Source: Mesorhizobium sp. AR07 | Lineage (GTDB): Bacteria > Pseudomonadota > Alphaproteobacteria > Rhizobiales > Rhizobiaceae | Direction of reading: 5' to 3' | NCBI RefSeq assembly: GCF_024746815.1 | Contig: NZ_CP080525.1 | Span: 6,008,501 to 6,072,500 of the forward strand | DNA: 64,000 bases | In this document: one piece after another, positions 50,888-59,669 of the stretch | Numbering within the stretch: the stretch's first letter is position 1 | Layout: every line of letters starts with the position of its first letter | Translations under genes and position numbers: made by a program | Notes under the pieces: model-generated | Database searches by the model: none | Told to the model about the DNA's origin: nothing | What the model saw: only the letters and a program-made list of their open reading frames with translations

Positions 50888-52210
50888 TCACAGCCTCTTT
50901 TCGACGAGCACCTCGACGCGGCGGTTCAAAGCTCGCCCCTCGCGCGTGCTGTCGCTGGCCACTGGATCGGTGGCCGCGCGGCCCTCGGAATGGACGCGGT
51001 CCTGCGGCACTCCGTTCTGGACCAGCATGTCGGCAATCGTCTGGGCGCGCGCCTCGGACAGTCGCTGGTTGGTCGACAGCGGATTGGTCTTTTGCAGGGG
51101 AATGCCGTCCGTGTGACCGATCACCGTGATGTTTCCGATCAGCTCCTGATTGGCGAGGATCACCTTGGCGATCGACCCGATCAGGGGCTCGAAGCCTTCG
51201 GTCAGTTGTGGCCGCGACGACTGGAACAGTTCGGGGTTGGAGGCCTGGATGATCAGCTTGGCCAGCGAAACGCTCTCGGTGCCGGTGAGGGCGGATTTGA
51301 GATCGGCCGGCGCGCCGGCCTGAAATTCCGGCAGCAGCGCAAAATCCACTTTCTCCGGCGGCGGGGCATCGACCTTGGGCGAGGTACGGCTGATGTCGCC
51401 GCGTGCGGGCGGCGGCAACGCGCGAACAAGTGCGGAAAGCTCGACCGCCCGGCTGCTCAGTCCCATCGAGAGCCCGATATGGATGGCCGTGGCAACAACG
51501 GCGGCTCCCAGCGCCATGACCCAGATCGGAACGATGAAGCGCTGCGGCTCGTCGGACGCAATCACGCCTTTCCAGTTCGGCGACAGTGGCGCGCCTTCAG
51601 CGTCGGCATCGCGCAGGAAGCGTGCCGCGGCCACGCGAACGGCATTGAGCGAGCGGTCGCCCGACCGGCCCGGCACACGATATTTGCCGCGGAAGCCGAG
51701 CGCCATGCAATCATACTGCAGTTCCAGCAATTCGCGATCGCGGTTCGGATGGCGCTCGAGTTCGTCGAGACGTGTGAAGAATTGCGTGCCGGCATCGACA
51801 TCGCCGCGCAGCATGACCACAAGCGGCTGCCGCGGCCAGGCGCTGGCGCCGCCCCATGGCGTGTTCAAAGCCAGATCGTCGAGCAATGCCGCCACCACCC
51901 AGGCGGCCTGATCGGCCCGCTCCATCGAGGACCCCGCCGACATTGCCGTGTCGCGGGCCCGAACCAGTTCTTCGAGCAATCGGGTACGCAAGGCTTCCGG
52001 ATTGTCCGGCGGCAGTGCGCTTTCAAGCTCGGGAGCGAACTCGAGCAAGGGCGCGAATGCGTTGACAAGCGCGTTCGGGTGGGTGCGGGATCGCTTTACC
52101 GCCGCGCCCGGCAAGAGTGGCGCCATCGGCCGCGGCATCGGCGCGCCGGTCAATCGTATGCGAGTGCGTTCGCGATCCTCCGACAGTCCGAAAGGATCAT
52201 CGCGGCTCAT
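50888..52210 (-). CDS. tssL: TssL (DotU) with C-terminal OmpA domain, copy 2
   Basis: A 440-residue protein. The start MSRDDPFGLSEDRERTRIR has a Thr at position 16 in the same DDPFG-x-T-x-IR context as copy 1. The DotU domain includes HPNALVNAFAPLLEF, AAWVVAALLDDLALNTPWG and LELQYDCMALGFRGKYRV; one membrane helix follows (FIVPIWVMALGAAVVATAI), then a linker and an OmpA-like domain (ITVIGHTDGIPLQKTN, NRRVEVLVEKRL). It lies between tssK (4 bases) and tssM copy 2 (1 base), so it is part of the main operon. Confidence 0.94.
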   Translation of the reverse strand: MSRDDPFGLSEDRERTRIRLTGAPMPRPMAPLLPGAAVKRSRTHPNALVNAFAPLLEFAPELESALPPDNPEALRTRLLEELVRARDTAMSAGSSMERADQAAWVVAALLDDLALNTPWGGASAWPRQPLVVMLRGDVDAGTQFFTRLDELERHPNRDRELLELQYDCMALGFRGKYRVPGRSGDRSLNAVRVAAARFLRDADAEGAPLSPNWKGVIASDEPQRFIVPIWVMALGAAVVATAIHIGLSMGLSSRAVELSALVRALPPPARGDISRTSPKVDAPPPEKVDFALLPEFQAGAPADLKSALTGTESVSLAKLIIQASNPELFQSSRPQLTEGFEPLIGSIAKVILANQELIGNITVIGHTDGIPLQKTNPLSTNQRLSEARAQTIADMLVQNGVPQDRVHSEGRAATDPVASDSTREGRALNRRVEVLVEKRL

Positions 52211-52214
52211 GATC

Positions 52215-53549
52215 TCACCTGTTCACCGAATAGCAGTCCACCTGCGGCTCGCTTGGCAACACGCCCGAAACGCCGATGACGAAGCCGGGAGCATCGAGCA
52301 GCGACGCCCAGTGCTCGCTTTTCTGGTCCAGCTCGAGGCACAATCGATCGCCATCGTAAGGAATCTCGCGCGGCTGCGAATGAAGCGGTTTCAGCGGAAT
52401 GCCTGGCAAACGCGATTTCCACAGGCCCTCGAACTGGTCGGCCGAGCCGACAGTCGCCTGATTGACGAATATCTTGCGCAGCGCGTCCTCCGACAGCTCC
52501 GAACCGACCCGGATGACGATCCGGCTGGCCACCAGCAGCTTCGGGTTGTCGATACGGATTTTCCAGACATTGGTCGAATGCCGCATGACGGGCAGCGCAC
52601 GCGATTTCGGCTCGATGTAACGCAGGCTGAGGATGAGCGAGCGCAGCGCGTCCGCCAGCGCCGAATAGGCGGGGCCGGGCGCCATGTGATCGTAAGCGGG
52701 CAACTCGCCCAGCCGTCGTGCGCTCGATCCGTAGGTGGCCATCGAACCGGCGAGCCCGGCGAGTTCCAGGTAAAGCTCGGCCGGATGGAAGACATCCTGA
52801 GCCAGCATGTGGGCCAGCCGCGGCCGCGCCGCGTTGGCGAGATTGAGCATCAGCAAATCTTCGACGCTGCGCCCAGGCCCGCCCATGACCATCTTGCCAT
52901 GCGCCTCGGCGATCTGGTCGAGGCCCGTGACAACTTCCAGCAGCAATTGCCGATACCAGGCCACGGCGCCGGTAACTAGTGTCGGTGGCAGGAAGGCCTC
53001 GTCCAGGGAGACGCCACCATCGGCCCGAACCCCTTTGAGGTCGGCTATCGGCAAGGCCGTGTAGCCACCGACCGACTTGCCAGGTGCAAGCAGCAGCGCC
53101 TGCGGACGGGCGATTTCGATTTCCTCGGGATCTGAACCGCCCAGGACGGCGTCACGCACCGAAACGATCCGGCCATGGTATCGTGCTCCGGATGCGGCGG
53201 CGTGTGCCGGATCGAAGCCGACACCGCCAGGAGGCTCCAGCGGCAAGGCGACAAGCACCGGCCCGGCACCCGTGTCCGGGGTGACCGGCAGCGGTCGCGG
53301 CGCGTCCATCATGTCTGGAATGGCGAAAGGTGTCCCGTCCGGGAAGATGCCCCGTGCGGACAGGATCGAGATCTGCCCGGCCTCCAGCAATGCCTGGTCC
53401 AGCGTCAGCTGTTGAAAGCCGAACGTATGCAATTGCCCGGCCTGCAACGCGCCGCGCACCGTCGCCTCGAAGAAGCGATCCTGCTGCTGGAAATGCTGGG
53501 TCCGCAGGAAAAGCCCTTCTGACCACAGCACCCTGTTTGCATCGCTCAT
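52215..53549 (-). CDS. tssK: T6SS baseplate protein TssK
   Basis: A 444-residue protein of normal length. The opening NRVLWSEGLFLRTQHFQQQDRF is the TssK signature, followed by the shoulder domain with PPTLVTGAVAWYRQLLLEVV and the C-terminal head with RYIEPKSRALPVM and YDGDRLCLEL. TssK trimers link the TssE-F-G baseplate to the TssL-TssM-TssJ membrane complex. In the operon it is 39 bases after tssJ and 4 bases before tssL copy 2. Confidence 0.96.
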   Translation of the reverse strand: MSDANRVLWSEGLFLRTQHFQQQDRFFEATVRGALQAGQLHTFGFQQLTLDQALLEAGQISILSARGIFPDGTPFAIPDMMDAPRPLPVTPDTGAGPVLVALPLEPPGGVGFDPAHAAASGARYHGRIVSVRDAVLGGSDPEEIEIARPQALLLAPGKSVGGYTALPIADLKGVRADGGVSLDEAFLPPTLVTGAVAWYRQLLLEVVTGLDQIAEAHGKMVMGGPGRSVEDLLMLNLANAARPRLAHMLAQDVFHPAELYLELAGLAGSMATYGSSARRLGELPAYDHMAPGPAYSALADALRSLILSLRYIEPKSRALPVMRHSTNVWKIRIDNPKLLVASRIVIRVGSELSEDALRKIFVNQATVGSADQFEGLWKSRLPGIPLKPLHSQPREIPYDGDRLCLELDQKSEHWASLLDAPGFVIGVSGVLPSEPQVDCYSVNR

Positions 53550-53588
53550 GCCGCTACTCTCTGCATTGAGCTCCCCTTGTCCTGGCCG

Positions 53589-54041
53589 CTAGGCCGAAAT
53601 GCCGCCTTTGCCAAGCGTGACATTGATCGTGAATTTTGATCCTGGCGACACCGACTTGGTTGTCCGCCAGTTCCTGCCGCCAGGCTCGCGGATCAGTGCA
53701 ACGAAGCCCAGCGCCGTCGCGTCCGGCTCGACGGTGATGGTTTTGGAGGCGGATTTTCCCGGCCCGACGGCGATCTGGTCTGATCCGATAAGGTCACCTG
53801 CCAGCGCCGTGCCGGCATCCCCCTGCAGCGCAAAGTAGTCGGCGGAATTGAACTTGCCGGTGCTTTTCAGCCGCATCACGAGGATAGTCACCGGCCGGTC
53901 GCCGCCACCTGGCCCTGGGTTCATGCCAGCCCCGCCGGTCACGTTGACAGTGATCACCGATGGTTTCGGCGGACCACTCTGGCAAGCCGCAAGGAACCCC
54001 GTCGCGCCCAGGGCAACGACAAATTCACGTCGATCGATCAT
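53589..54041 (-). CDS. tssJ: T6SS outer-membrane lipoprotein TssJ
   Basis: A 150-residue lipoprotein. The signal ends in a lipobox GFLAAC with Cys20 as the lipid-bearing residue; the N-terminal RREF is reminiscent of a twin-arginine signal. The mature beta-sandwich contains VTILVMRLKSTGKFNSADYFAL and LGFVALIREPGGRNWRTTKSV, as expected for TssJ. It caps the TssM periplasmic end at the outer membrane. Only one tssJ is in the window, although there are two tssL-tssM pairs. It starts 3 bases after the FHA gene. Confidence 0.93.
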   Translation of the reverse strand: MIDRREFVVALGATGFLAACQSGPPKPSVITVNVTGGAGMNPGPGGGDRPVTILVMRLKSTGKFNSADYFALQGDAGTALAGDLIGSDQIAVGPGKSASKTITVEPDATALGFVALIREPGGRNWRTTKSVSPGSKFTINVTLGKGGISA

Positions 54042-54044
54042 GTC

Positions 54045-55514
54045 TCACTCCTCCTCATATGCATCTCGAAAATCAGTGCCGATTTCGCCAAGGAAGCTCT
54101 TTTCCGCGCTCTCGGCGATTTCACGATGGCGTTTCTGGTAAAGCTCCCACAGTTTGGCGCCGCGCCCGCCCGAAAGCAGGGTGCCGATCGCTGAATTCGA
54201 TTTCAGCTCTTCCTCGATCGCTGCCGGGTCAAAACGGTCAATCATCCGCCGTAAAGCGGCCTGTATGCCTCGCCAGGCGCGCACGTGATGTTGCGCGAGA
54301 TCGCGAACCGCGTCGGCGATTGCCGCTTCGCCGGCGAGAAATCCGGGGCTGCGCTCGGCGATAAGCGTCACGATGGCGTCGTCGACCGTCGGCAGAAACT
54401 TGAGCGGATTGACTTCGGAGGCCCCGACCATGGTCTGGGCGACGCGAGCGTTCCCCTTTTCCTCGGCCCGCTTGCGCAGAAGCTGCATCAGGCCTTCCAT
54501 CATCAGCCGATATTCGCGGCCAAACTTCTCCATTTCCGCGATGCTGTCGCGCCCGGGGAAATCGGCCTCCTCGACGCCCATGCCGCGCAGGAATGCGGAG
54601 CGAAGCGCCATGTCCCCCATCTGCGCCGCCGCCGGCAGGCGGGCGGGTTTGGGAGCAACGCCCACACGTGGGGGAGGGGCATCCGCCGGTTGCACGGGCA
54701 AATCCCAGGGATTGGCGGATTGTGGTCGTTGGGCAACGCGCTCGCGCTGTCCGGTCGAGCCGGCGCCGTTTGTCGAACTGGGTGCCGCGGCCGGCCCGAA
54801 GCCAAAATCATCATTGAAATCGGACGGCTTTCCAGCAGCCTGTTCGGCTCCGCGGCTGGAGGACGGCACCGCGTCGAGGCTGAATGGGTCCGCATGGCTC
54901 GCCGCGCCGCCCGGTTCGGGATAAGCGGCGGCATTTTTCGACACAGGCGTTGAAACCGGATCGAGGCTGAACGGGTCATCGAAAGCAGGCGAGCTGCGCT
55001 GGCTGGAGGTGGCGCGCTCGAACGCTCCAGCAACCGGCTGCTCGAACGGGTTCGGCAGATCGGCCGGACGTGGCCGTCGCGGCTCTTCTTCGACCTTGGC
55101 GGAAAAGAAGTCGTCTCGGCCGATGCTCACCGGCACCCGAGATGCCGGCGGCAGGCGTTCCGGAGCCGGCTGGCCGGCCGCGGGTGCTTGAGCGGTTGGC
55201 ATTTGCAGGTCGACATGGACGATGTAGTCGCCCAGTCTCAGCCGCATGCCGCTTTGAAGGCGCGTCGATTTGCCGGCACCGAGCGGGCTGTCGGAGTCGT
55301 TTATGAACAATCCGCTGCTTGACGTGTCGGTGACGAAATATCCATCGCGCCCGCCAGAGATCTTGCAATGAGCTCGCGAAATGAACATGTCGGGATCGTC
55401 GATCCGCCAGCCCGCGTCAGCGCTGCGGCCGATCACCAGCTCGCCCTCGTCCAGCCGGGTCTGCCGTACCGCCTGGGTACGTGGCCCTTGCTCCAGCGTC
55501 AGCAGCAGACTCAT
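54045..55514 (-). CDS. tagH: FHA-domain protein TagH/Fha, copy 2
   Basis: A 489-residue protein. The FHA domain (residues about 20-100) has LVIGRSADAGWRI, ISRAHCKI and SSGLFINDS. A Pro/Ser/Ala-rich, probably disordered linker of roughly 190 residues follows, with repeated DPFSLD motifs. The C-terminal third is the TagH domain (EVNPLKFLPTVDDAIVTLI). The ATG at 55514 overlaps the tssG stop by 4 bases. As in other systems, it should bind a phosphothreonine on TssL or itself after PpkA acts. Compared with copy 1 it is longer and sits in the structural operon. Confidence 0.92.
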   Translation of the reverse strand: MSLLLTLEQGPRTQAVRQTRLDEGELVIGRSADAGWRIDDPDMFISRAHCKISGGRDGYFVTDTSSSGLFINDSDSPLGAGKSTRLQSGMRLRLGDYIVHVDLQMPTAQAPAAGQPAPERLPPASRVPVSIGRDDFFSAKVEEEPRRPRPADLPNPFEQPVAGAFERATSSQRSSPAFDDPFSLDPVSTPVSKNAAAYPEPGGAASHADPFSLDAVPSSSRGAEQAAGKPSDFNDDFGFGPAAAPSSTNGAGSTGQRERVAQRPQSANPWDLPVQPADAPPPRVGVAPKPARLPAAAQMGDMALRSAFLRGMGVEEADFPGRDSIAEMEKFGREYRLMMEGLMQLLRKRAEEKGNARVAQTMVGASEVNPLKFLPTVDDAIVTLIAERSPGFLAGEAAIADAVRDLAQHHVRAWRGIQAALRRMIDRFDPAAIEEELKSNSAIGTLLSGGRGAKLWELYQKRHREIAESAEKSFLGEIGTDFRDAYEEE

Positions 55515-56578
55515 GCCGCGACCTCCGCCATTTCCGGCCGCCATCCGACGATTGTCCGCAGCCGCATGTCGTCAGCATCGCCCCTTTCAGCGGGCCGCGC
55601 AAGCCAGGCGGTCCGGCCGAGCTGTACCGCTCCAATACGGGGCGGCGGCACTGCTTCACGCGCCAGCACGATGCGCAGATCGACGTCGAGCGATTCCCCG
55701 ACCATGTCGCGAACGGCCTTCTTGAATAGCTTGAGCCGCTGGCCGCCAGGCAGGAACGCGTTGAAGTCTTCGTATCCCAGCGGGCCGACACGCAGTTCGA
55801 TCCTGCTTTGGCGGTTGAAGACGCGCGGGCCGACCGTCGCCCCCCGGCCGAGCCCTGCATAGGCCTTTGCAAGGCGGGTCTGGAGCCCCGTCGGTATGGT
55901 TATCCAGGCTGCGATGAACTCCTTGATCTGAACCGGTACCTTGAATGCTTCCGCCAGGAACAGCGTCAGCCGTTCCGGGCCGTCGACCTGGCTGGCGAGC
56001 GAAGCCGCCTGGCGAAGCTTCACCGTATCGAGATCGGTGTTCTGGGTGCCGGGAAGTCCGATCCCGGCCATGGCTTCGAGCATGGCGCGAACGCGGCCGC
56101 CGACCGCGCGCTCGACCTGTACCGCCGGATGCGCATCCGCCCAGGCCCTGTAGTAGAGGGCGATCATGCGGTGCTGCAGAATGTTGACGAAGTCCACGAA
56201 CGTCGTATCGCTGGTCAGCTGTGCGTCGGTGCCGGCGAACCAGCGCTGCGACAGGCGGTCCAGCACCCAGCGCGTCAGATGCAGCGGCATTGGACCCTCG
56301 GGTCCCAACAGGCCGAGATTTGCAACCGTGACCCGGGCCGGCGCCTCGTCGCTGGCTTCGCGGAATTGAACCAGGTCCCGCGCGGAAAAGGCGAGGCGCA
56401 CATGCTGGCCGAGCCGCGCCGGCTCACGGTCGGGGCGGCCGGAATGGCCAAACCGACCGCCCCGCTGTTCGAGACGGCGCAGCAGTTCAAAAAAGTCGAA
56501 CGCTTCAGACAGACCTTCGGCCGGTTTCCGGCTGGGCTTGTCTAGATCAGGTAGCGATTGCCGGGCGTCATCGGCCAT
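55511..56578 (-). CDS. tssG: T6SS baseplate protein TssG
   Basis: A 355-residue protein. FDFFELLRRLEQRGG near the start, LGPEGPMPLHLTRWVLDR and ILQHRMIALYYRAWADAHP are typical TssG (VasB/ImpH) segments. It forms a baseplate wedge with TssF. The gene overlaps the end of tssF by 37 bases and the start of tagH copy 2 by 4 bases, so translation is coupled on both sides. Confidence 0.95.
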   Translation of the reverse strand: MADDARQSLPDLDKPSRKPAEGLSEAFDFFELLRRLEQRGGRFGHSGRPDREPARLGQHVRLAFSARDLVQFREASDEAPARVTVANLGLLGPEGPMPLHLTRWVLDRLSQRWFAGTDAQLTSDTTFVDFVNILQHRMIALYYRAWADAHPAVQVERAVGGRVRAMLEAMAGIGLPGTQNTDLDTVKLRQAASLASQVDGPERLTLFLAEAFKVPVQIKEFIAAWITIPTGLQTRLAKAYAGLGRGATVGPRVFNRQSRIELRVGPLGYEDFNAFLPGGQRLKLFKKAVRDMVGESLDVDLRIVLAREAVPPPRIGAVQLGRTAWLARPAERGDADDMRLRTIVGWRPEMAEVAA

Positions 56579-58416
56579 GGCACATCCTCCTGCTTCTGCA
56601 GCAGCCGCGTGCGGGTTCGCACGAAGCCGTTTATTCCGGCATAACGGGCAAATAGCCGCGCCAGCAAGGCCGAAAGCAGCAAGGTACTTTGGCCGGCCAG
56701 GACCGATTGATCAACGTGCAACGTCACTTCTGTGCCGCGTCCGAAGCACATCGGCCCATCGATCTGCAGCCGTTCGATGACAGGCTGCGTGTCGATACGC
56801 ACGATCGAATGCACATTGCGGGCAAGGCCCGGATCGCCGCGGTCGGCATAGAGGTCGAGCAGCGCATGCAGGGGGTCGATGCCGCGGCCTTCCTTGGCAA
56901 GGCTGAGAAAGTTGAGCGCGAGCTGCGCCACCAGCCGCCAGGCAAGATCGTCGGCCCGCGATTCACCGTCGGCCCCGGTGGGCAGTGCCGCGGGGATAGC
57001 CGGTTGCGGCGGACGCAGCGCGCCGAGAAGCCTGACGGTTTCGACCGGGTCGCCGGCCTCCAGCGTCAATGTCGGACTGTCATCGAGGATCGGCAGATCG
57101 CGATTGGTGCAAAGTGCCATGACGTCGAGACGCTTCAGCGGCCGGTTCGCCGGACTTGCGAGCGGCCGGGATATGGCCAGGAAAACGTCGTCCCCTGTGT
57201 ATGACGTGCGGGTCAGGCCGTCGCGCCGCTCCTCTTCCGTCGCGCGGCGAGGGCGCCGCTCCGTCGAATAGACCCAGCCGCTGCCGCGATTCTGACCCAG
57301 GCTGAAGAGCTCGGGAATTTCGGCGTCGCTGCCCTCGGTGTCGGCGTCCTCGACACGGATGACCCGATAGATTTCGAAGTCGCGCGCCCGCGTCCGGTCC
57401 GCATGCAGCACCTGCCGCGTCTTGCGCGCATCGACCTCGACGACGTTGCACTCCCGTTCGAACAGATTGATGATCGGCGTCGCGAAAAGTTCGAAGTCCG
57501 CCGGCGTCAGATCGGCCAGCTCTGGCGCCGGACGTCTGAACAGGAAGATGATCTCGAGCCCGGCGCCGCATCCGCGCACGACAGGCTGCAGCCCGCAAAC
57601 CCGTACATAGTGGAAGCGCTCGGGCATCATGAAGTATTCGCGCAGCAGGCGGTATCCTTCGAATGTCGGGCGCGTGCGCGGCATCAAGGCTTCGTCGTCG
57701 CTGATGCCGACCATTTCGGGTGCCGGCAAGGGTGACAACGGGTTGGCCTTGCCTTCCGGTCGTGCGCCTGCAGCCGTGCAGGCGCCGAAAATCGCGTCGA
57801 ACAGAAGCGGGGCCTTGGTGCGTCCGGTAAAATAGAGGTCGAGTCGGTCGAGCGCCAATTCGTCGAGCTTGCCTTTTCCAGTCCGGGCCAGCGTGATGCG
57901 GAGCGCCGCCTCGCCGCGGACGCCGCCGACCGGCCCTATGCCCGCGGCCGCCAGCGCGCTGCGATCCTGAAAATAGCTGACGGACGTGATCGCTACCGGC
58001 CACAGGGTCATTTCCTGAGCGGTGGAGAAAGTGCAGCGCGTCGACAGGCCGGGCTGCAGGCTCGAAACCAGCCGCGTGTTGCGCTTGACGACATGGCCGG
58101 CGAGCATGGTCTGGACCTGCTGGCCGGGTTTCAGCACCACCATCGCCGTTGCCGGCGCCGGAGTGACCAGATCGGGATAAAGAACATCGAGCACACTGCG
58201 TGAAAATCGCGAGCGCTCGGCGTCGACCTTCAGCCGGGTGCGCGCGGCGAGGAAGGCGACGCCGTCCAGAAGCCGCTCGACATACGGGTCCGGACACGGG
58301 ACCGTGTCGAGCGACAGGTTGCGCGCCACCGCCGGATGCATGTCGGCGAATTCCGCCGCAAGGCCACGGATATGGGTCAGTTCCTCCTCGTAATATTCGA
58401 CGAAGACCCGATCCAT
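56542..58416 (-). CDS. tssF: T6SS baseplate protein TssF
   Basis: A 624-residue protein of normal length, starting MDRVFVEYYEEELTHIRGLAAEFA and containing PYVERLLDGVAFLAARTRLKVD, which are TssF (VasA/ImpG) signatures, and the C-terminal LFARYAGINGFVRTRTRL. TssF pairs with TssG in the baseplate wedge. It starts one base after the stop of tssE. No unusual features. Confidence 0.96.
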   Translation of the reverse strand: MDRVFVEYYEEELTHIRGLAAEFADMHPAVARNLSLDTVPCPDPYVERLLDGVAFLAARTRLKVDAERSRFSRSVLDVLYPDLVTPAPATAMVVLKPGQQVQTMLAGHVVKRNTRLVSSLQPGLSTRCTFSTAQEMTLWPVAITSVSYFQDRSALAAAGIGPVGGVRGEAALRITLARTGKGKLDELALDRLDLYFTGRTKAPLLFDAIFGACTAAGARPEGKANPLSPLPAPEMVGISDDEALMPRTRPTFEGYRLLREYFMMPERFHYVRVCGLQPVVRGCGAGLEIIFLFRRPAPELADLTPADFELFATPIINLFERECNVVEVDARKTRQVLHADRTRARDFEIYRVIRVEDADTEGSDAEIPELFSLGQNRGSGWVYSTERRPRRATEEERRDGLTRTSYTGDDVFLAISRPLASPANRPLKRLDVMALCTNRDLPILDDSPTLTLEAGDPVETVRLLGALRPPQPAIPAALPTGADGESRADDLAWRLVAQLALNFLSLAKEGRGIDPLHALLDLYADRGDPGLARNVHSIVRIDTQPVIERLQIDGPMCFGRGTEVTLHVDQSVLAGQSTLLLSALLARLFARYAGINGFVRTRTRLLQKQEDVPWPMTPGNRYLI

Positions 58417-58417
58417 C

Positions 58418-59173
58418 TCAGGCGTCCCTAATTTCCGTCCGCGCCAAGCCGTTATCGAGATTGATCGTGGTGCGCAGGCGCATGCGTTCCGGCGTCGGCG
58501 TCATGATCAGCACAGCGTCTATCTCGATCTTCAGGCCCACGGTCTTGTCGCCCAGGGTGACGGTAACCTTGGTTGCGCTTTCCTTGAGGCGGGGCTCGAA
58601 GGTTGCGAGCACCGACCGGATTTCGCGCGCCAGCACGTCGCGGTCAAAGTCGCGCGACGACCGGCCCGAAAAGGAAGGCACGCCGTAATTGACCACGCTT
58701 CGGCGCACCTCCGGAAAATCGGCGAGCGACGGCGGGTTGTCCCACATCTGTTCATTTTCCAGATCGGAAAGAAGCGGTGTGGCCTCGAAGCGCTCGGTGT
58801 TGAAGAGCGCCTCGATGTCGCGCCGCACCGCTTCCCTGAGGACACGAGCCGACACCACCACGCCACGGCTTTCAATCTCGACGCGGTGCTGGGTCTGAAA
58901 GGCCAATCGATGCAGACGGCGTTTCTGATCGGGTGTCAGTTCCGCATCGGCGTCGATGGCCCGCGCGTTGCCGGCAGCGAGCGTATCGAGACGGTCCGCG
59001 CCAAGCTCGTCGAGCAGGGCATGGCGCAGCCCGTCTATCTCCGAGGTCAGGCCCGGCAGGTCATTGACGAGGCGATCCCAAAGTGACGGCTGGACGGCCT
59101 CGCTTTTTGCCCGCAAGCTGCCCGTGATCTGCTGCTTGCCCGCGCCGGGTCGCCGAACCTCACTTGCCGACAT
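58418..59173 (-). CDS. tssE: T6SS baseplate protein TssE with extended N-terminal part
   Basis: A 251-residue protein, longer than the roughly 130-180 residues usual for TssE. The C-terminal part is the gp25-like domain (VRRDIEALFNTE, FPEVRRSVVNYGVPSFSGRSS, TKVTVTLGDK). SLWDRLVNDLPG, the usual opening, is near residue 30, but about 80 helical residues (DELGADRLDTLAAGNARAI and on) lie between it and the gp25 core. The start is uncertain: 59173 overlaps hcp by 14 bases, and 59179, 59194 and 59206 are further in-frame options. It is a baseplate part. Confidence 0.9.
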   Translation of the reverse strand: MSASEVRRPGAGKQQITGSLRAKSEAVQPSLWDRLVNDLPGLTSEIDGLRHALLDELGADRLDTLAAGNARAIDADAELTPDQKRRLHRLAFQTQHRVEIESRGVVVSARVLREAVRRDIEALFNTERFEATPLLSDLENEQMWDNPPSLADFPEVRRSVVNYGVPSFSGRSSRDFDRDVLAREIRSVLATFEPRLKESATKVTVTLGDKTVGLKIEIDAVLIMTPTPERMRLRTTINLDNGLARTEIRDA

Positions 59174-59621
59174 AGACATCCATTTCGGCTTCATCGTTGC
59201 CGTCATAGACGAACTTGATCTTCTTGTAGGCGAAGCTGACCTCTTCCTGGATCAGGTCTTCCTCGTCCTCGGCCTGCGACATGTCGTATTCCATGATCGA
59301 GGCGTCGGTGAGGGTAACGACCAGGTAATCCTTGCTTGCGCCATCGATGGTCCGCCGTGCCGAAAACACCACCTCATTGAGGGCCTTGTTCTCGAACAAC
59401 GCCTTTGCCAGGTAGGGCGAGGATTTGTCGTAGTGTTTGGTGAACTTGATCATGCCCATGGACACGCGGCCACGGCGTGAGAGCGAATTCGGATCATAAG
59501 GTGCGACCATCTTGTAGTCGACGCCATGGATTTCAATCTCGTCCGAGTGGCCGTCGCGGGTGCTGGGGCCTTTAATATCGGGAACCTTCAGAAAGCCATC
59601 AATTTTCATGGTTGTAGGCAT
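59160..59621 (-). CDS. hcp: T6SS tube protein Hcp (TssD)
   Basis: A 153-residue protein. The family pattern MKIDGFLKVPDIKG, DEIEIHGVDYKM, SMGMIKFTKHYDKSSPYLAKALFE and EEVSFAYKKIKFVYD is clear. Hcp hexamers stack to form the tube that carries the VgrG spike. GGAGAGAG precedes the ATG at 59621. It lies 48 bases after tssC and overlaps tssE. Only one hcp is in the window. Confidence 0.96.
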   Translation of the reverse strand: MPTTMKIDGFLKVPDIKGPSTRDGHSDEIEIHGVDYKMVAPYDPNSLSRRGRVSMGMIKFTKHYDKSSPYLAKALFENKALNEVVFSARRTIDGASKDYLVVTLTDASIMEYDMSQAEDEEDLIQEEVSFAYKKIKFVYDGNDEAEMDVYVGK

Positions 59622-59669
59622 GTTCTCTCTCCACCGCTTTCAAAAAAACAGGATGTTGTTTGCTGCAAA

